Below, in pieces: positions 43,811-52,003 of a DNA stretch of 64,000 nt (position 1 is its first letter; each line of letters opens with the position of its first letter). Under the pieces are notes generated by a model. The model made no database searches and was not told the DNA's origin. It saw only the letters and a list, made by a program, of their open reading frames with translations. The DNA lies in the NCBI RefSeq assembly GCF_014204545.1, contig NZ_JACHLJ010000002.1, positions 434,001 to 498,000 of the forward strand, written 5' to 3'. The stretch comes from Brevundimonas vesicularis (GTDB taxonomy: Bacteria; Pseudomonadota; Alphaproteobacteria; Caulobacterales; Caulobacteraceae). The position numbers and the translations under genes are program-made.

Positions 43811-44623
43811 TTAGAAGCTTCTGACGTGCTCGGCGAACTGCGCGAGCAAGAGGTCTTGGAATGAGCGCTCCGTCCTGGACCGCTGAGCCGCCACGCTAAG
43901 GGCGGCCCGGCGGACATCTCTCCAGTCCGCATAGAAGGCGCTGGGCGGGGGTGATTTCGCGGGGGTCGGACTGAGGTAAACCAGCGTGGGCCGCTTACCC
44001 AAGGCTTGAGCCTTAAGCCGCAGGACCGCCTCGTAGCGAGCGAGCTGCTCGGCGCCCTCCCTCGCATCGATCTTGACCTCGACTAGGAGCAAAAAGTCCG
44101 CTCCTTCAATGGAGAGGTCCACGCGATCATCGAGCGCCCCTAGCGGGCGCGCCTCGGTCTGCACGGTGTACCCGTTCGCCAACTCCGCGTCGGTTGGAAG
44201 CAGCTGTCTATCTCCCTCCCTGACCCTGGCCAAGAAGGCGGACAGGAAAGCCGGAGCGCGGTCTTCTGACACCCGAGGATCGAACAGTGACGCCAGAACA
44301 CCGGCGTTACGAACCTCATCCCGCCTTAACCCGGACATGGCCCAGACATTCGCCAACGCGCCCTGCCGACGAGCCCCCGCTAGCAAACCGTTGAGCTGAG
44401 TTAAGAGCGGCTCGAGCGCCTCAACGCTCAACGCCGGCGCCACCGCCGTGGAGACGCCCATCCACGCCTCGGATCCGGCCGGCAGCAAGGGGCGGAGTTT
44501 GACAAGCAAGTTCGCAAGACGGTCCTGCAGCGGCGCCTCCTCACTTACGGCACGCAGACCACGCCATTGCTCAAGGAAGACCGCCAACTTTTCAGTCGAC
44601 ATCTCTGGCCGCACCGCCTCCAT
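43811..44623 (-). CDS. PD-(D/E)XK nuclease superfamily protein
   Basis: A 270-residue protein whose central region carries the nuclease motif: DDRVDLSIEGADFLLLVEVK gives the Asp and the ExK lysine, and AREGAEQLARYEAVL is the usual following helix. An earlier acidic residue may come from RRDEVRNAGVLASLFDP. The C-terminal part (RTERSFQDLLLAQFAEHV) is helical. The chosen ATG at 44623 (MEAVRPEMSTEKL) follows GGAGGA; the frame is open further upstream without a better start. It is part of the leftward operon behind the DUF4258-like gene. Confidence 0.75.
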   Translation of the reverse strand: MEAVRPEMSTEKLAVFLEQWRGLRAVSEEAPLQDRLANLLVKLRPLLPAGSEAWMGVSTAVAPALSVEALEPLLTQLNGLLAGARRQGALANVWAMSGLRRDEVRNAGVLASLFDPRVSEDRAPAFLSAFLARVREGDRQLLPTDAELANGYTVQTEARPLGALDDRVDLSIEGADFLLLVEVKIDAREGAEQLARYEAVLRLKAQALGKRPTLVYLSPTPAKSPPPSAFYADWRDVRRAALSVAAQRSRTERSFQDLLLAQFAEHVRSF

Positions 44624-44744
44624 CTCTTCCTCCAAACTGTTCGCGCAACGGCAAGTCGATTCTGATGGGTTGTCACCTCGACTGACGGCAAAGGCACAGA
44701 CCGTTGCGACCACCAGCGGATCGCCACCGCTCCAGACTGCTGAC

Positions 44745-45038
44745 CTAGGCTCGATGATAGCGCCGCCCCCGCGCGCCCTCTTGGTGCAAGATCGTGACGA
44801 TCGAGCCATCGCCCGCATCGCAGACCACCGTCAGATTGCGCAGCCGATCGATGTTTCGTCCGACAGTCCGTCGCAGATCCCGGTCCGCCAACCGACGCCG
44901 GCTCACGCTCAGGGCGACGCAGCCTCCTCCGACGCTGGTCTCTAAATCGGCATGGGCCAGTAGGTCGGCGATTAGGTTGTGAGGCACGCCGCGTTGACTC
45001 GCGCGCGTCACAGCGTGGGTGGTCATTTGCAGCACCAT
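44745..45038 (-). CDS. DUF4258-like small protein
   Basis: A 97-residue protein starting MVLQMTTHAVTRASQRGVPH after a perfect AAGGAGGA ribosome site. The HAxxRxxxRG pattern and the strand LTVVCDAGDGSIVTILHQEG resemble DUF4258-type small proteins, some of which look like RelE-fold ribonuclease toxins. It is divergent from the WYL regulator with an 81-base gap containing the candidate operator, so it should be co-regulated with the rightward operon. A toxin role is only a possibility; no antitoxin is seen next to it. Confidence 0.68.
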   Translation of the reverse strand: MVLQMTTHAVTRASQRGVPHNLIADLLAHADLETSVGGGCVALSVSRRRLADRDLRRTVGRNIDRLRNLTVVCDAGDGSIVTILHQEGARGRRYHRA

Positions 45039-45084
45039 AGCTTTCCTCCTTGATGGCGTTGAAGGACACGCTAGGGTTCATTTC

Positions 45085-45100
45085 CGACAGTTTCGGTCGC
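45085..45100. promoter_or_regulatory. Candidate WYL operator, copy 1
   Basis: CGACAGTTTCGGTCGC lies in the gap between the DUF4258-like gene and the WYL gene. Its exact reverse complement occurs at 46101-46116. The core is symmetric: CGAC, seven bases, then GTCG. The position, 20 bases before the WYL start and 47 before the divergent start, suits autoregulation and control of both arms. Confidence 0.65.
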
Positions 45101-45119
45101 AAATCGAAGGGGGTGTTCG

Positions 45120-46136
45120 ATGCGGCATGAGAAGGCGACCCTTGTGCTGGAGCTGGCCCGCCGGCTGGCGGCAAGCGCTGAGGGGCTGAGCACCGAAGAG
45201 ATGGCCCGCGACCTCGGCGTCTGCCGGCGGACCGCAGAGCGCATGCGCGACGCGGTTGCGCAGGTCTTTCCCCAGATGGAGTTGCTTCAGGAAGGCACGA
45301 GCAAACGCTTCCGTATTCCCCGCGGTCTAGATGGCTTCTTCCAGTCCCCCACCACCGAAGAGCTGATCGAGCTCTCACGCGCCGTCGACAGTTTGCGAGA
45401 CAATGGTCACCGCAATCGCGCGACGGTCTTGGAGGGGCTCGACACCAAGATCCGCTCCGCTTTGAAGGCCGAGCAGCGCCGACGGATCACGCCTGATGTT
45501 GACGCCCTTGCGCGGGCCGAACTCACCGGGGTTCGCGCTGGTCCCCAACCGGTTGAAGATCCAGACCTCCTCGCCGGCATTCGTCGGGCGTTGATGGGCT
45601 ATTCCCAGGTGCGCTTCCGCTACATGGGCGGCTCGCGTCCGGGCTCGGTCCGCACCCTCAGTCCATACGGGCTTTTGTTCGAGCGCATGAACTATCTGGT
45701 CGGCGCCGAGGCCGGCTCGGATCAGCCACGTAACTGGCGGCTAGATCGCATCGAAGCCTTCGAGGTGCTCGAGATTGCCAGCGAAGCCCCTGAGGACTTC
45801 TCGATCTCCGACTACGCTTCGCGCTCCTTTGGCGTCTATCACGACCAGCTTGAAGAGGTTCGGCTGAGGTTTACCGGCGATGCGGTCGCCGATGCCCAGC
45901 GTTGGCGCTTTCACCCGGGCCAGACCCTCTCGCACCAACCGGATGGCTCCCTGATCATCGCCTTCCAAACCGGCGGCATGCTGGAGCTGGCTTGGCACCT
46001 ATTCACCTGGCGCGGCGATGTAGAAATCCTCTCGCCTGAGCGTCTACGGACCGTAATGCTCGAGGAACTCCAACATGCGCTGAGCCGCCACGGATCATCT
46101 GCGACCGAAACTGTCGCAAAGCCTCGTCAGGCTTGA
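45120..46136 (+). CDS. WYL-domain transcriptional regulator
   Basis: A 338-residue regulator. The N-terminal winged helix covers about residues 1-65 (LSTEEMARDLGVCRRTAERM is the HTH). The middle contains helices (IELSRAVDSLRDN). The WYL domain covers about residues 150-235, with VRFRYMGGSRPG, RTLSPYGLLFERMNYLVG and WRLDRIEAFEVL; a C-terminal WCX-like extension ends at FTWRGDVEILSPE. Regulators of this build (BrxR/CapW-like) repress defence operons and release upon binding nucleic acid or nucleotide ligands during infection. The ATG at 45120 follows AAGGGGG. Candidate operators lie on both sides of the gene. Confidence 0.88.
   Translation: MRHEKATLVLELARRLAASAEGLSTEEMARDLGVCRRTAERMRDAVAQVFPQMELLQEGTSKRFRIPRGLDGFFQSPTTEELIELSRAVDSLRDNGHRNRATVLEGLDTKIRSALKAEQRRRITPDVDALARAELTGVRAGPQPVEDPDLLAGIRRALMGYSQVRFRYMGGSRPGSVRTLSPYGLLFERMNYLVGAEAGSDQPRNWRLDRIEAFEVLEIASEAPEDFSISDYASRSFGVYHDQLEEVRLRFTGDAVADAQRWRFHPGQTLSHQPDGSLIIAFQTGGMLELAWHLFTWRGDVEILSPERLRTVMLEELQHALSRHGSSATETVAKPRQA
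46101..46117. promoter_or_regulatory. Candidate WYL operator, copy 2
   Basis: GCGACCGAAACTGTCGC is a 17-bp palindromic element (5-bp arms, 7-base centre) at the end of the WYL coding sequence, 24 bases before the RecB/helicase start. It is the reverse complement of copy 1 over 16 bases. A small hairpin, AAGCCT-CGTC-AGGCTT (46119-46134), follows it. It suggests separate control of the downstream effector operon. Confidence 0.65.
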
Positions 46137-46140
46137 GCTT

Positions 46141-49100
46141 ATGACCCGACTTCTCTCCGCATCGCGCCTCAACGCCTTTCAGGCCTGCCGCCACCAGACT
46201 GCCCTCTGGCTCCAAGGCATCAAGCCGCCCGAGCGCGCCGACGACGCCATTCTCCTCATCCGGAACAAGGGCTTCGAGCATGAAGCGCAGGTCGTGGACA
46301 GGCTTCGAGAATCCTATGGCGAAGTGGTCGAAATCCCCGGCGAAGGCGCGCTCGACCATCGCGTTCAGCTCACGCGTGACGCGATGGCGGCGGGTGCGCC
46401 GGTCATCTACCAAGCTGCGCTCACTGATGGTCGCTGGGTCGGCTACCCTGACTTTCTGATCCGCCACCCCGACCCGGTAGAGGGGCAGTGGCGCTATCAG
46501 CCCGAGGACGCCAAGCTCGCCAAGAAGGCGAAGGCTGAGCACCTGCTTCAGCTGGGCGTCTACGCTGAGCTCGTCCACCACATGGCAGGGTATCGCCCCG
46601 GCGAGGGTGTGATCCATGGTTCTGGCGGCGCGCCCGAGCGCTTCCGCCTGGACGAGACCGCCCACATCACGCGCCGGATGATGCGGCAGTTCGAAACCTT
46701 CATCGACGCGCCTGAACCGACGGCGGCGGTCAAGAACGGCGCCTGCGGCCAGTGTGACTTCAATGAGCGGTGCACCGCCGAATGGCGCGCCGCTGACAGC
46801 CCGGTGTTCGTGGCCGGCATCCGCGCAGACCAGATCGTCAAACTTGAACGGGCCGGCGTGCGCACCTTGTCGGACATCGCCGCCCTGCCGGCGGGACAAA
46901 CGGTTCAGGGCATTGGCGCAGAAACCCTGGCCAAGCTGACCTACCAGGCCCGCCTGCAGAGGCGAGGTGTGGAGGCTGGAGCGCACTTCGCTGAAGTTCT
47001 GCCGCCCGAACCCTTGCGGGGGTTCGCCACCCTGCCCTCGTCAGCCCGCGGGGACCTCTTCTACGACATCGAAGGCGATCCGCTTTACCCGGAGGGACTG
47101 GAGTATTTGCACGGCCTGTGGGGTCCGCTAGGCGACGATCTCACTGATCGCTTTGTCTCGCTGTGGGCCCATGACCACGCCGCGGAGAAGGCGACCTTCG
47201 AAGCCCTAATGGACCTCTTCGAAGCGCATATCGCCCGCTTCCCCGACGCCCGGATCTATCACTACGCCGCCTATGAACAGACCGCGCTCAAGCGCCTGGC
47301 GATGAAGTACGCCACGCGCGAGGCTCAGCTTGACCAGATGCTGCGCGACCACCGCTTCGTCGATCTCTACGCGGTGGTTCGCCACGCCATCCGCGCGTCG
47401 ACTGAAAGCTATTCGTTGAAGGATCTGGAGAAGATCTACTGGGGCAAGCGTTCGGGCGAGGTCACCAACGCGGGCGACAGCATCGTGGAGTATGAGCGTT
47501 GGCGCGAGCTCGGCGATCAGGCGACCCTGGACGCCATCGAGCGCTATAACGAGGACGACTGCGTCTCGACCGCCAAGCTGCGGGATTGGCTCGAAGAGAT
47601 GCGGCCGGCCGACACCCCTTTTGGTCTGGATGAGGTGGAGCCGGAAGCGCCGACGCCCCAGGCCTCGGCGAAGGCCGAAGAGCGCGCCCAGTTTGAGCGC
47701 GACCGTATCGCCATGGCCGAGGCGATCCGGGCCCAGACCGACCTGGAGCCCGCCCTGCGCGAACTGATCGCGGAGTTGCTGTGGTTCCACCAGCGGTCAC
47801 AGAAGCCCCAGTGGTGGGCCCTGTTCGACCGTCAAACCTGGACCGATGAAGAACTCATCGAGGATGCGGAAAGCCTCGGCGGGCTACGCCTTGTCGATCA
47901 GCAACCCGATGGTCGCTCGATCGTGGCCACCTACCGTTTCCCGCCTCAGGACACCAAGCTGAAGGAAGGCGATCGTCCCAAGATCGCCCTAACCCTGGAA
48001 GCGGCTGGGTCCATCACGGATCTGGATGTGGCGCGGGGCGAGGTGAGCCTGCGCCGTCAGTCCAAGGCCGGCCCCTTCCCCGACACCGCAGCCCTGTCTC
48101 CTGGCCAGCTGATCAGCCAGAAGCTGCTGGAAGAAGCCCTGATGTCGATGGCGGGTCGCCTGGCCAAGGGCGACCTTCAGACCGACCAAGCCGTCCTGGA
48201 CATGCTGCGCCGCGCGCCGCCGCGTCTGGCTGGGCGACAGGCTGGATCCCCGGTGGTTACCGAGGGCGATGACTTGGTCGCCGCCGCCACATCGGCGGTG
48301 CGCGCCTTGGATGATAGCTGCCTGGTCATCCAAGGGCCGCCAGGGACCGGCAAAACCTACACCACCGCCCGCGCGATCGCGGCCTTGCTTCAGGACGGCA
48401 AGCGCGTGGCGGTGTCGTCCAACTCCCACAAGGCTATCAACAATCTGCTTGCCGGGGTGTCGCGCTACTGCGAGGCCGACGGCTTGCCGCTGGATGGCGT
48501 GAAGAAGTGCACCGCCGGCGATCCGGAAACCGTCTTCGCCGGCTACGGCGTCATCGCGAAGGCCTCGCTCGACGATCAGGGGGAACATCAGCTCGTCGGC
48601 GCGACTGCGTTTGAACTGGCGAAGCATCCCGCGAACTCGTTCGACTATCTGTTTGTCGATGAGGCCGGCCAGGTCTCACTGGGCAACCTCCTGGCCATGG
48701 CGGGCGCCGCGAAGAACCTGATTCTGGTCGGCGATCAGATGCAGCTGCCGCAGCCGGTTCAAGGCGTACACCCCGGTGAGACGGGTCTGTCGTCCATAGA
48801 CTACGCCATGCAAGACCATCCCACGGTTCCGCCGGAGCGCGGCATCCTCCTAAACATCTCCTGGCGGATGCACCCGGACGTCTGCGGCTTCATTTCGGAC
48901 GCCGTCTACGAAGGTCGCTTGCAGGCGGAGGGCTCCACCGCCGTTCAGCGGCTGGAGCTCGCTGAGGGACTTCACCCTGCCCTTAAGCCGACCGGCGTCA
49001 GCACGATCGACCTTCCGCACAGCGGCTGCACCCAGTCGTGCGACGAAGAGGCAGACCAGATCAACGCGCTGATGGGTGAGTTTCTGGGACAGTCCTGGAC

Positions 49101-49497
49101 CAACGCGGCAGGCGAAACCCAGCGACTGACCCTGGATGACATCGTGGTGGTCAGCCCCTTCAACATGCAGGTGCTTCTGCTGAAGAAGCGACTACCCAAG
49201 GGCGCGCGCGTCGGGACGGTCGACAAGTTCCAAGGCCAAGAGGCGCCGGTGGTGTTGATCTCCATGGCCACCTCCTTCGGTGGCGACGCTCCGCGAGGCA
49301 CCGAGTTCCTGTTCAACCGCAACCGGCTCAACGTTGCGATCAGCCGCGCCAAATGCCTGGCGGTGGTGGTCAAGGGCTCGCGTCTGCTGGAGCTGCCTAC
49401 GCCTGGCCTCCTCGATCTTCCAAGATTGGATCTCCTCGCGAGGGCCGAAATGGCTAAGCTGCGCCCCAACAGCCCTGGAGACGAAACAGTTGGATGA
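46141..49497 (+). CDS. Fe-S RecB-like nuclease fused to SF1 DNA2-like helicase (TM0106 family)
   Basis: An 1118-residue fusion. The N-terminal RecB/Cas4-type nuclease has Cys16 and the cluster CGQCDFNERC (C202, C205, C211), which would bind a 4Fe-4S group. The nuclease core is GYPDFLIRHP, then YQPEDAKLAKKAKAEHLLQL. An RNase H-like part follows (DLFYDIEGDPLYPEG; HYAAYEQTALKRLA; RYNEDDCVSTAKL). The helicase has Walker A QGPPGTGKT (Lys738), FVDEAGQVSLGNLLAM, GDQMQLPQP, VDKFQGQEAPVVLIS and NVAISRAK. It resembles DNA2-type proteins that unwind and trim DNA. It starts five bases after the WYL stop. The next gene (McrB-like) starts within its end. Confidence 0.88.
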   Translation: MTRLLSASRLNAFQACRHQTALWLQGIKPPERADDAILLIRNKGFEHEAQVVDRLRESYGEVVEIPGEGALDHRVQLTRDAMAAGAPVIYQAALTDGRWVGYPDFLIRHPDPVEGQWRYQPEDAKLAKKAKAEHLLQLGVYAELVHHMAGYRPGEGVIHGSGGAPERFRLDETAHITRRMMRQFETFIDAPEPTAAVKNGACGQCDFNERCTAEWRAADSPVFVAGIRADQIVKLERAGVRTLSDIAALPAGQTVQGIGAETLAKLTYQARLQRRGVEAGAHFAEVLPPEPLRGFATLPSSARGDLFYDIEGDPLYPEGLEYLHGLWGPLGDDLTDRFVSLWAHDHAAEKATFEALMDLFEAHIARFPDARIYHYAAYEQTALKRLAMKYATREAQLDQMLRDHRFVDLYAVVRHAIRASTESYSLKDLEKIYWGKRSGEVTNAGDSIVEYERWRELGDQATLDAIERYNEDDCVSTAKLRDWLEEMRPADTPFGLDEVEPEAPTPQASAKAEERAQFERDRIAMAEAIRAQTDLEPALRELIAELLWFHQRSQKPQWWALFDRQTWTDEELIEDAESLGGLRLVDQQPDGRSIVATYRFPPQDTKLKEGDRPKIALTLEAAGSITDLDVARGEVSLRRQSKAGPFPDTAALSPGQLISQKLLEEALMSMAGRLAKGDLQTDQAVLDMLRRAPPRLAGRQAGSPVVTEGDDLVAAATSAVRALDDSCLVIQGPPGTGKTYTTARAIAALLQDGKRVAVSSNSHKAINNLLAGVSRYCEADGLPLDGVKKCTAGDPETVFAGYGVIAKASLDDQGEHQLVGATAFELAKHPANSFDYLFVDEAGQVSLGNLLAMAGAAKNLILVGDQMQLPQPVQGVHPGETGLSSIDYAMQDHPTVPPERGILLNISWRMHPDVCGFISDAVYEGRLQAEGSTAVQRLELAEGLHPALKPTGVSTIDLPHSGCTQSCDEEADQINALMGEFLGQSWTNAAGETQRLTLDDIVVVSPFNMQVLLLKKRLPKGARVGTVDKFQGQEAPVVLISMATSFGGDAPRGTEFLFNRNRLNVAISRAKCLAVVVKGSRLLELPTPGLLDLPRLDLLARAEMAKLRPNSPGDETVG

Positions 49498-52003
49498 GAA
49501 GGCGCTGGCGGCTTGGTCCGTCGCTCAGAACTACAAAAAGTCGACGACCAGCACGCGTCTCTCGGACATCAGAGCGATTGAAAAGGTCTATGGGGACCTC
49601 GAGACCCTCTATGCCCAGGACAAGCTTGAGGGGCTCCTTAAGGAGCTGGCCTATTCGTCGAAAGACAAGGCGGCCAATCGGCCCAACCCCTCCAAACTTC
49701 CATTGTGGGGCGACACTTACCGAGACCTGTCCCACCTGCGCGCGACGGTGAACTTTTATCGGCGCTTCAAAAGTGGTGCGGCCCGGCAAACTAGGATCGT
49801 GTCCTTGCCCGACCTCGCCGCCGTGGAGGCGGCCGTGGCGGAGCATCTCGACCTCGGCCCGTTTGACTTCATGGATCGCTATGGTCAGGCCTGGGACGAT
49901 GTCTCGGTCTATCTCCTCAAGGATGGCCAGTTCCTCCCGGCGCGCGCCATCATCGCGGTCGCCGGCCAATACGCGGCAGACGCCATACCGCCTGAAGACA
50001 GTGTGGTTGATGAACAGCTAGCCCGGAAACATTTGGACACCTTGGGCCTGGTGACGGCGGAGCTTCCACCCGTGCTGCTGTTCGCGAAGGACGGCCAGTA
50101 TTTTGCGCCCGTCAGAACGAAGAACCGATCGACGGGAGCCATCGCCTTCACCTACCGGCCGCCTGGCGCCAACAACAAACGCGCTCAAGCGATTGAGGTG
50201 GGTGATTGGGCCGGCATTGCGCGCGCTTTGCTTGTCGACGGCCGGGCCGTCAGAATCCAACCGTGGCTGGGCAAGGGGGAAAACTACCTCACCTACCCGG
50301 GCCAAAACTTCTCCGACGTCTGGCTTCGCCCAGACATCGCCGACAGCCTCGGCATAGCGCCAAGCGCACCGAGGGCTCTCTCCACGACCAAACCTACGCA
50401 AGTCGAGCCTCGTGCAACCATGACCCAGTCACCGACCAACCTCATACTGTTCGGCCCACCCGGCACCGGCAAAACCTGGAGCACCGCGGAGGAAGCCGTT
50501 CGCCTCTGTGATGGCGAGACCCCTGCGGATCGCGACGCGCTGATGCTTCGTTACCGGTCGCTCGTGGCCGCCAAGCGCATCGCGTTTGTGACCTTCCACC
50601 AAAGTATCGACTACGAAGCCTTCGTGGAGGGCCTTCGGCCAGAAACTGATCCTGCCGAGACCGGCGGTGCCGGGTTCAGCCTCTTGCCCAAGCCGGGCGT
50701 ATTCCGCGAAATCTGTGCTCTGGCCAATGACGCTCGAACCCGCACCCGCGCAACCGAGGCCGACGAAGTTGGCCTGGAAGGGCGGAACTTCTGGAAAATG
50801 AGCTTGGGCGCGGCAGGTAGTGAAGACCACATCTGCCAGGCCGCTCTGGATGGAAACTATATCGTGATGGGCTGGGGCGGAGACGTTGATTGGTCCTCGC
50901 CTCGGTTCGATATATCCAGCGAGATCCGCAAAGAGTGGCTATCCAGCCCGCGCGAGAGCGACCGACCGAGCAACTACTCCCAACTCGCAGCCTTCAGAAA
51001 TGATCTGAAGGTCGGCGATGTCGTCATTGCCTCGTCGGGGAGATCGGCTTTCAAGGCGATCGGCGTAGTCGAAGGGGATTATTTTTATGAGCCTACCGCT
51101 AACGGAGACTACTGCCATCGGCGCCCCGTGAAGTGGCTGCTGAAGCTGGACGAGCCCCTATCAGTCGACACGATTACAGATCGCGACTTCGGGATGCGGA
51201 CCATCCACCTCATCGCAAATGACAGGATCAACTTCTCGGCTCTTAGCCGCCTGATTGGCGGTGGCGCCGACCGACCCATAGACGGTCATCCCGACCAGTT
51301 TGTCCTCATTATCGACGAGATCAATCGGGCCAACGTCAGCAAGGTGTTCGGAGAACTCATCACTCTGATTGAACCCGACAAGCGACTTGGCCAAGACAAC
51401 GCGCTTGAGGTCACTTTGCCTCATTCGCGCAAGCCCTTCGGCGTTCCCGACAATCTCCACCTCCTCGGCACGATGAACACCGCGGATCGGTCGATTGCGT
51501 TGCTGGACACCGCATTGCGCCGGCGTTTCCAGTTCAAGGAAATGCCGCCCAAGCCCCAAGCGCTCGAAAAGGCGGCAAACCATTCCGGCCTTCCGGTGAT
51601 CGAAGCCCTGCAGGCTATGAACGACCGAATCGAATACCTGCTCGACCGCGACCACCGGATTGGTCACGCTTACTTGGTGGGCTGCCGCACGAAAGATGAG
51701 GTTCACGCGGCTTTCCGGGAGAAGATCATACCGCTGCTGCAGGAGTATTTCTTCGAGGACTGGAGCAAGGTCGCTGCGATCTTGAATGAGAAGCCGAGCG
51801 CATCGAACGAGGGCAAGGGGGCCTTCCTCGAGTGGCGTCAGCTTTACGATCCGACTGGTTCAGGAGGCCCGGTGCGCACCAGCTGGGCAGTCCGTGCGAC
51901 ATTCGCGGAAAACGCCGTCGAGCAGCTGGCGCGAACCCAGCCGCTGTCCTCCGGCGCTCTCATCGTCGAGGACGTCGCTGAGACCACCGCTGGGGCGCAA
52001 TGA
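49490..52003 (+). CDS. mcrB: McrB-like AAA GTPase/ATPase with EVE domain inserted
   Basis: An 837-residue protein. The N-terminal 300 residues are a DNA-reading region (not recognised in detail). The McrB-type AAA domain has Walker A FGPPGTGKT at 321-329, Walker B LIIDEINRANVSKVFGEL at about 607 and the sensor region GTMNTADRSIALLDTALRRR. Between the two Walker motifs, residues about 433-590 form an EVE domain (NFWKMSLG; YIVMGWGGDVDW; LKVGDVVIASSGRSAFKAIG), which binds modified bases. The start is a TTG at 49490, overlapping the helicase stop and preceded by TGGAGAC. McrC follows with an ATGA overlap. Together they form a modification-dependent (type IV) restriction complex. Confidence 0.88.
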   Translation: MDEKALAAWSVAQNYKKSTTSTRLSDIRAIEKVYGDLETLYAQDKLEGLLKELAYSSKDKAANRPNPSKLPLWGDTYRDLSHLRATVNFYRRFKSGAARQTRIVSLPDLAAVEAAVAEHLDLGPFDFMDRYGQAWDDVSVYLLKDGQFLPARAIIAVAGQYAADAIPPEDSVVDEQLARKHLDTLGLVTAELPPVLLFAKDGQYFAPVRTKNRSTGAIAFTYRPPGANNKRAQAIEVGDWAGIARALLVDGRAVRIQPWLGKGENYLTYPGQNFSDVWLRPDIADSLGIAPSAPRALSTTKPTQVEPRATMTQSPTNLILFGPPGTGKTWSTAEEAVRLCDGETPADRDALMLRYRSLVAAKRIAFVTFHQSIDYEAFVEGLRPETDPAETGGAGFSLLPKPGVFREICALANDARTRTRATEADEVGLEGRNFWKMSLGAAGSEDHICQAALDGNYIVMGWGGDVDWSSPRFDISSEIRKEWLSSPRESDRPSNYSQLAAFRNDLKVGDVVIASSGRSAFKAIGVVEGDYFYEPTANGDYCHRRPVKWLLKLDEPLSVDTITDRDFGMRTIHLIANDRINFSALSRLIGGGADRPIDGHPDQFVLIIDEINRANVSKVFGELITLIEPDKRLGQDNALEVTLPHSRKPFGVPDNLHLLGTMNTADRSIALLDTALRRRFQFKEMPPKPQALEKAANHSGLPVIEALQAMNDRIEYLLDRDHRIGHAYLVGCRTKDEVHAAFREKIIPLLQEYFFEDWSKVAAILNEKPSASNEGKGAFLEWRQLYDPTGSGGPVRTSWAVRATFAENAVEQLARTQPLSSGALIVEDVAETTAGAQ

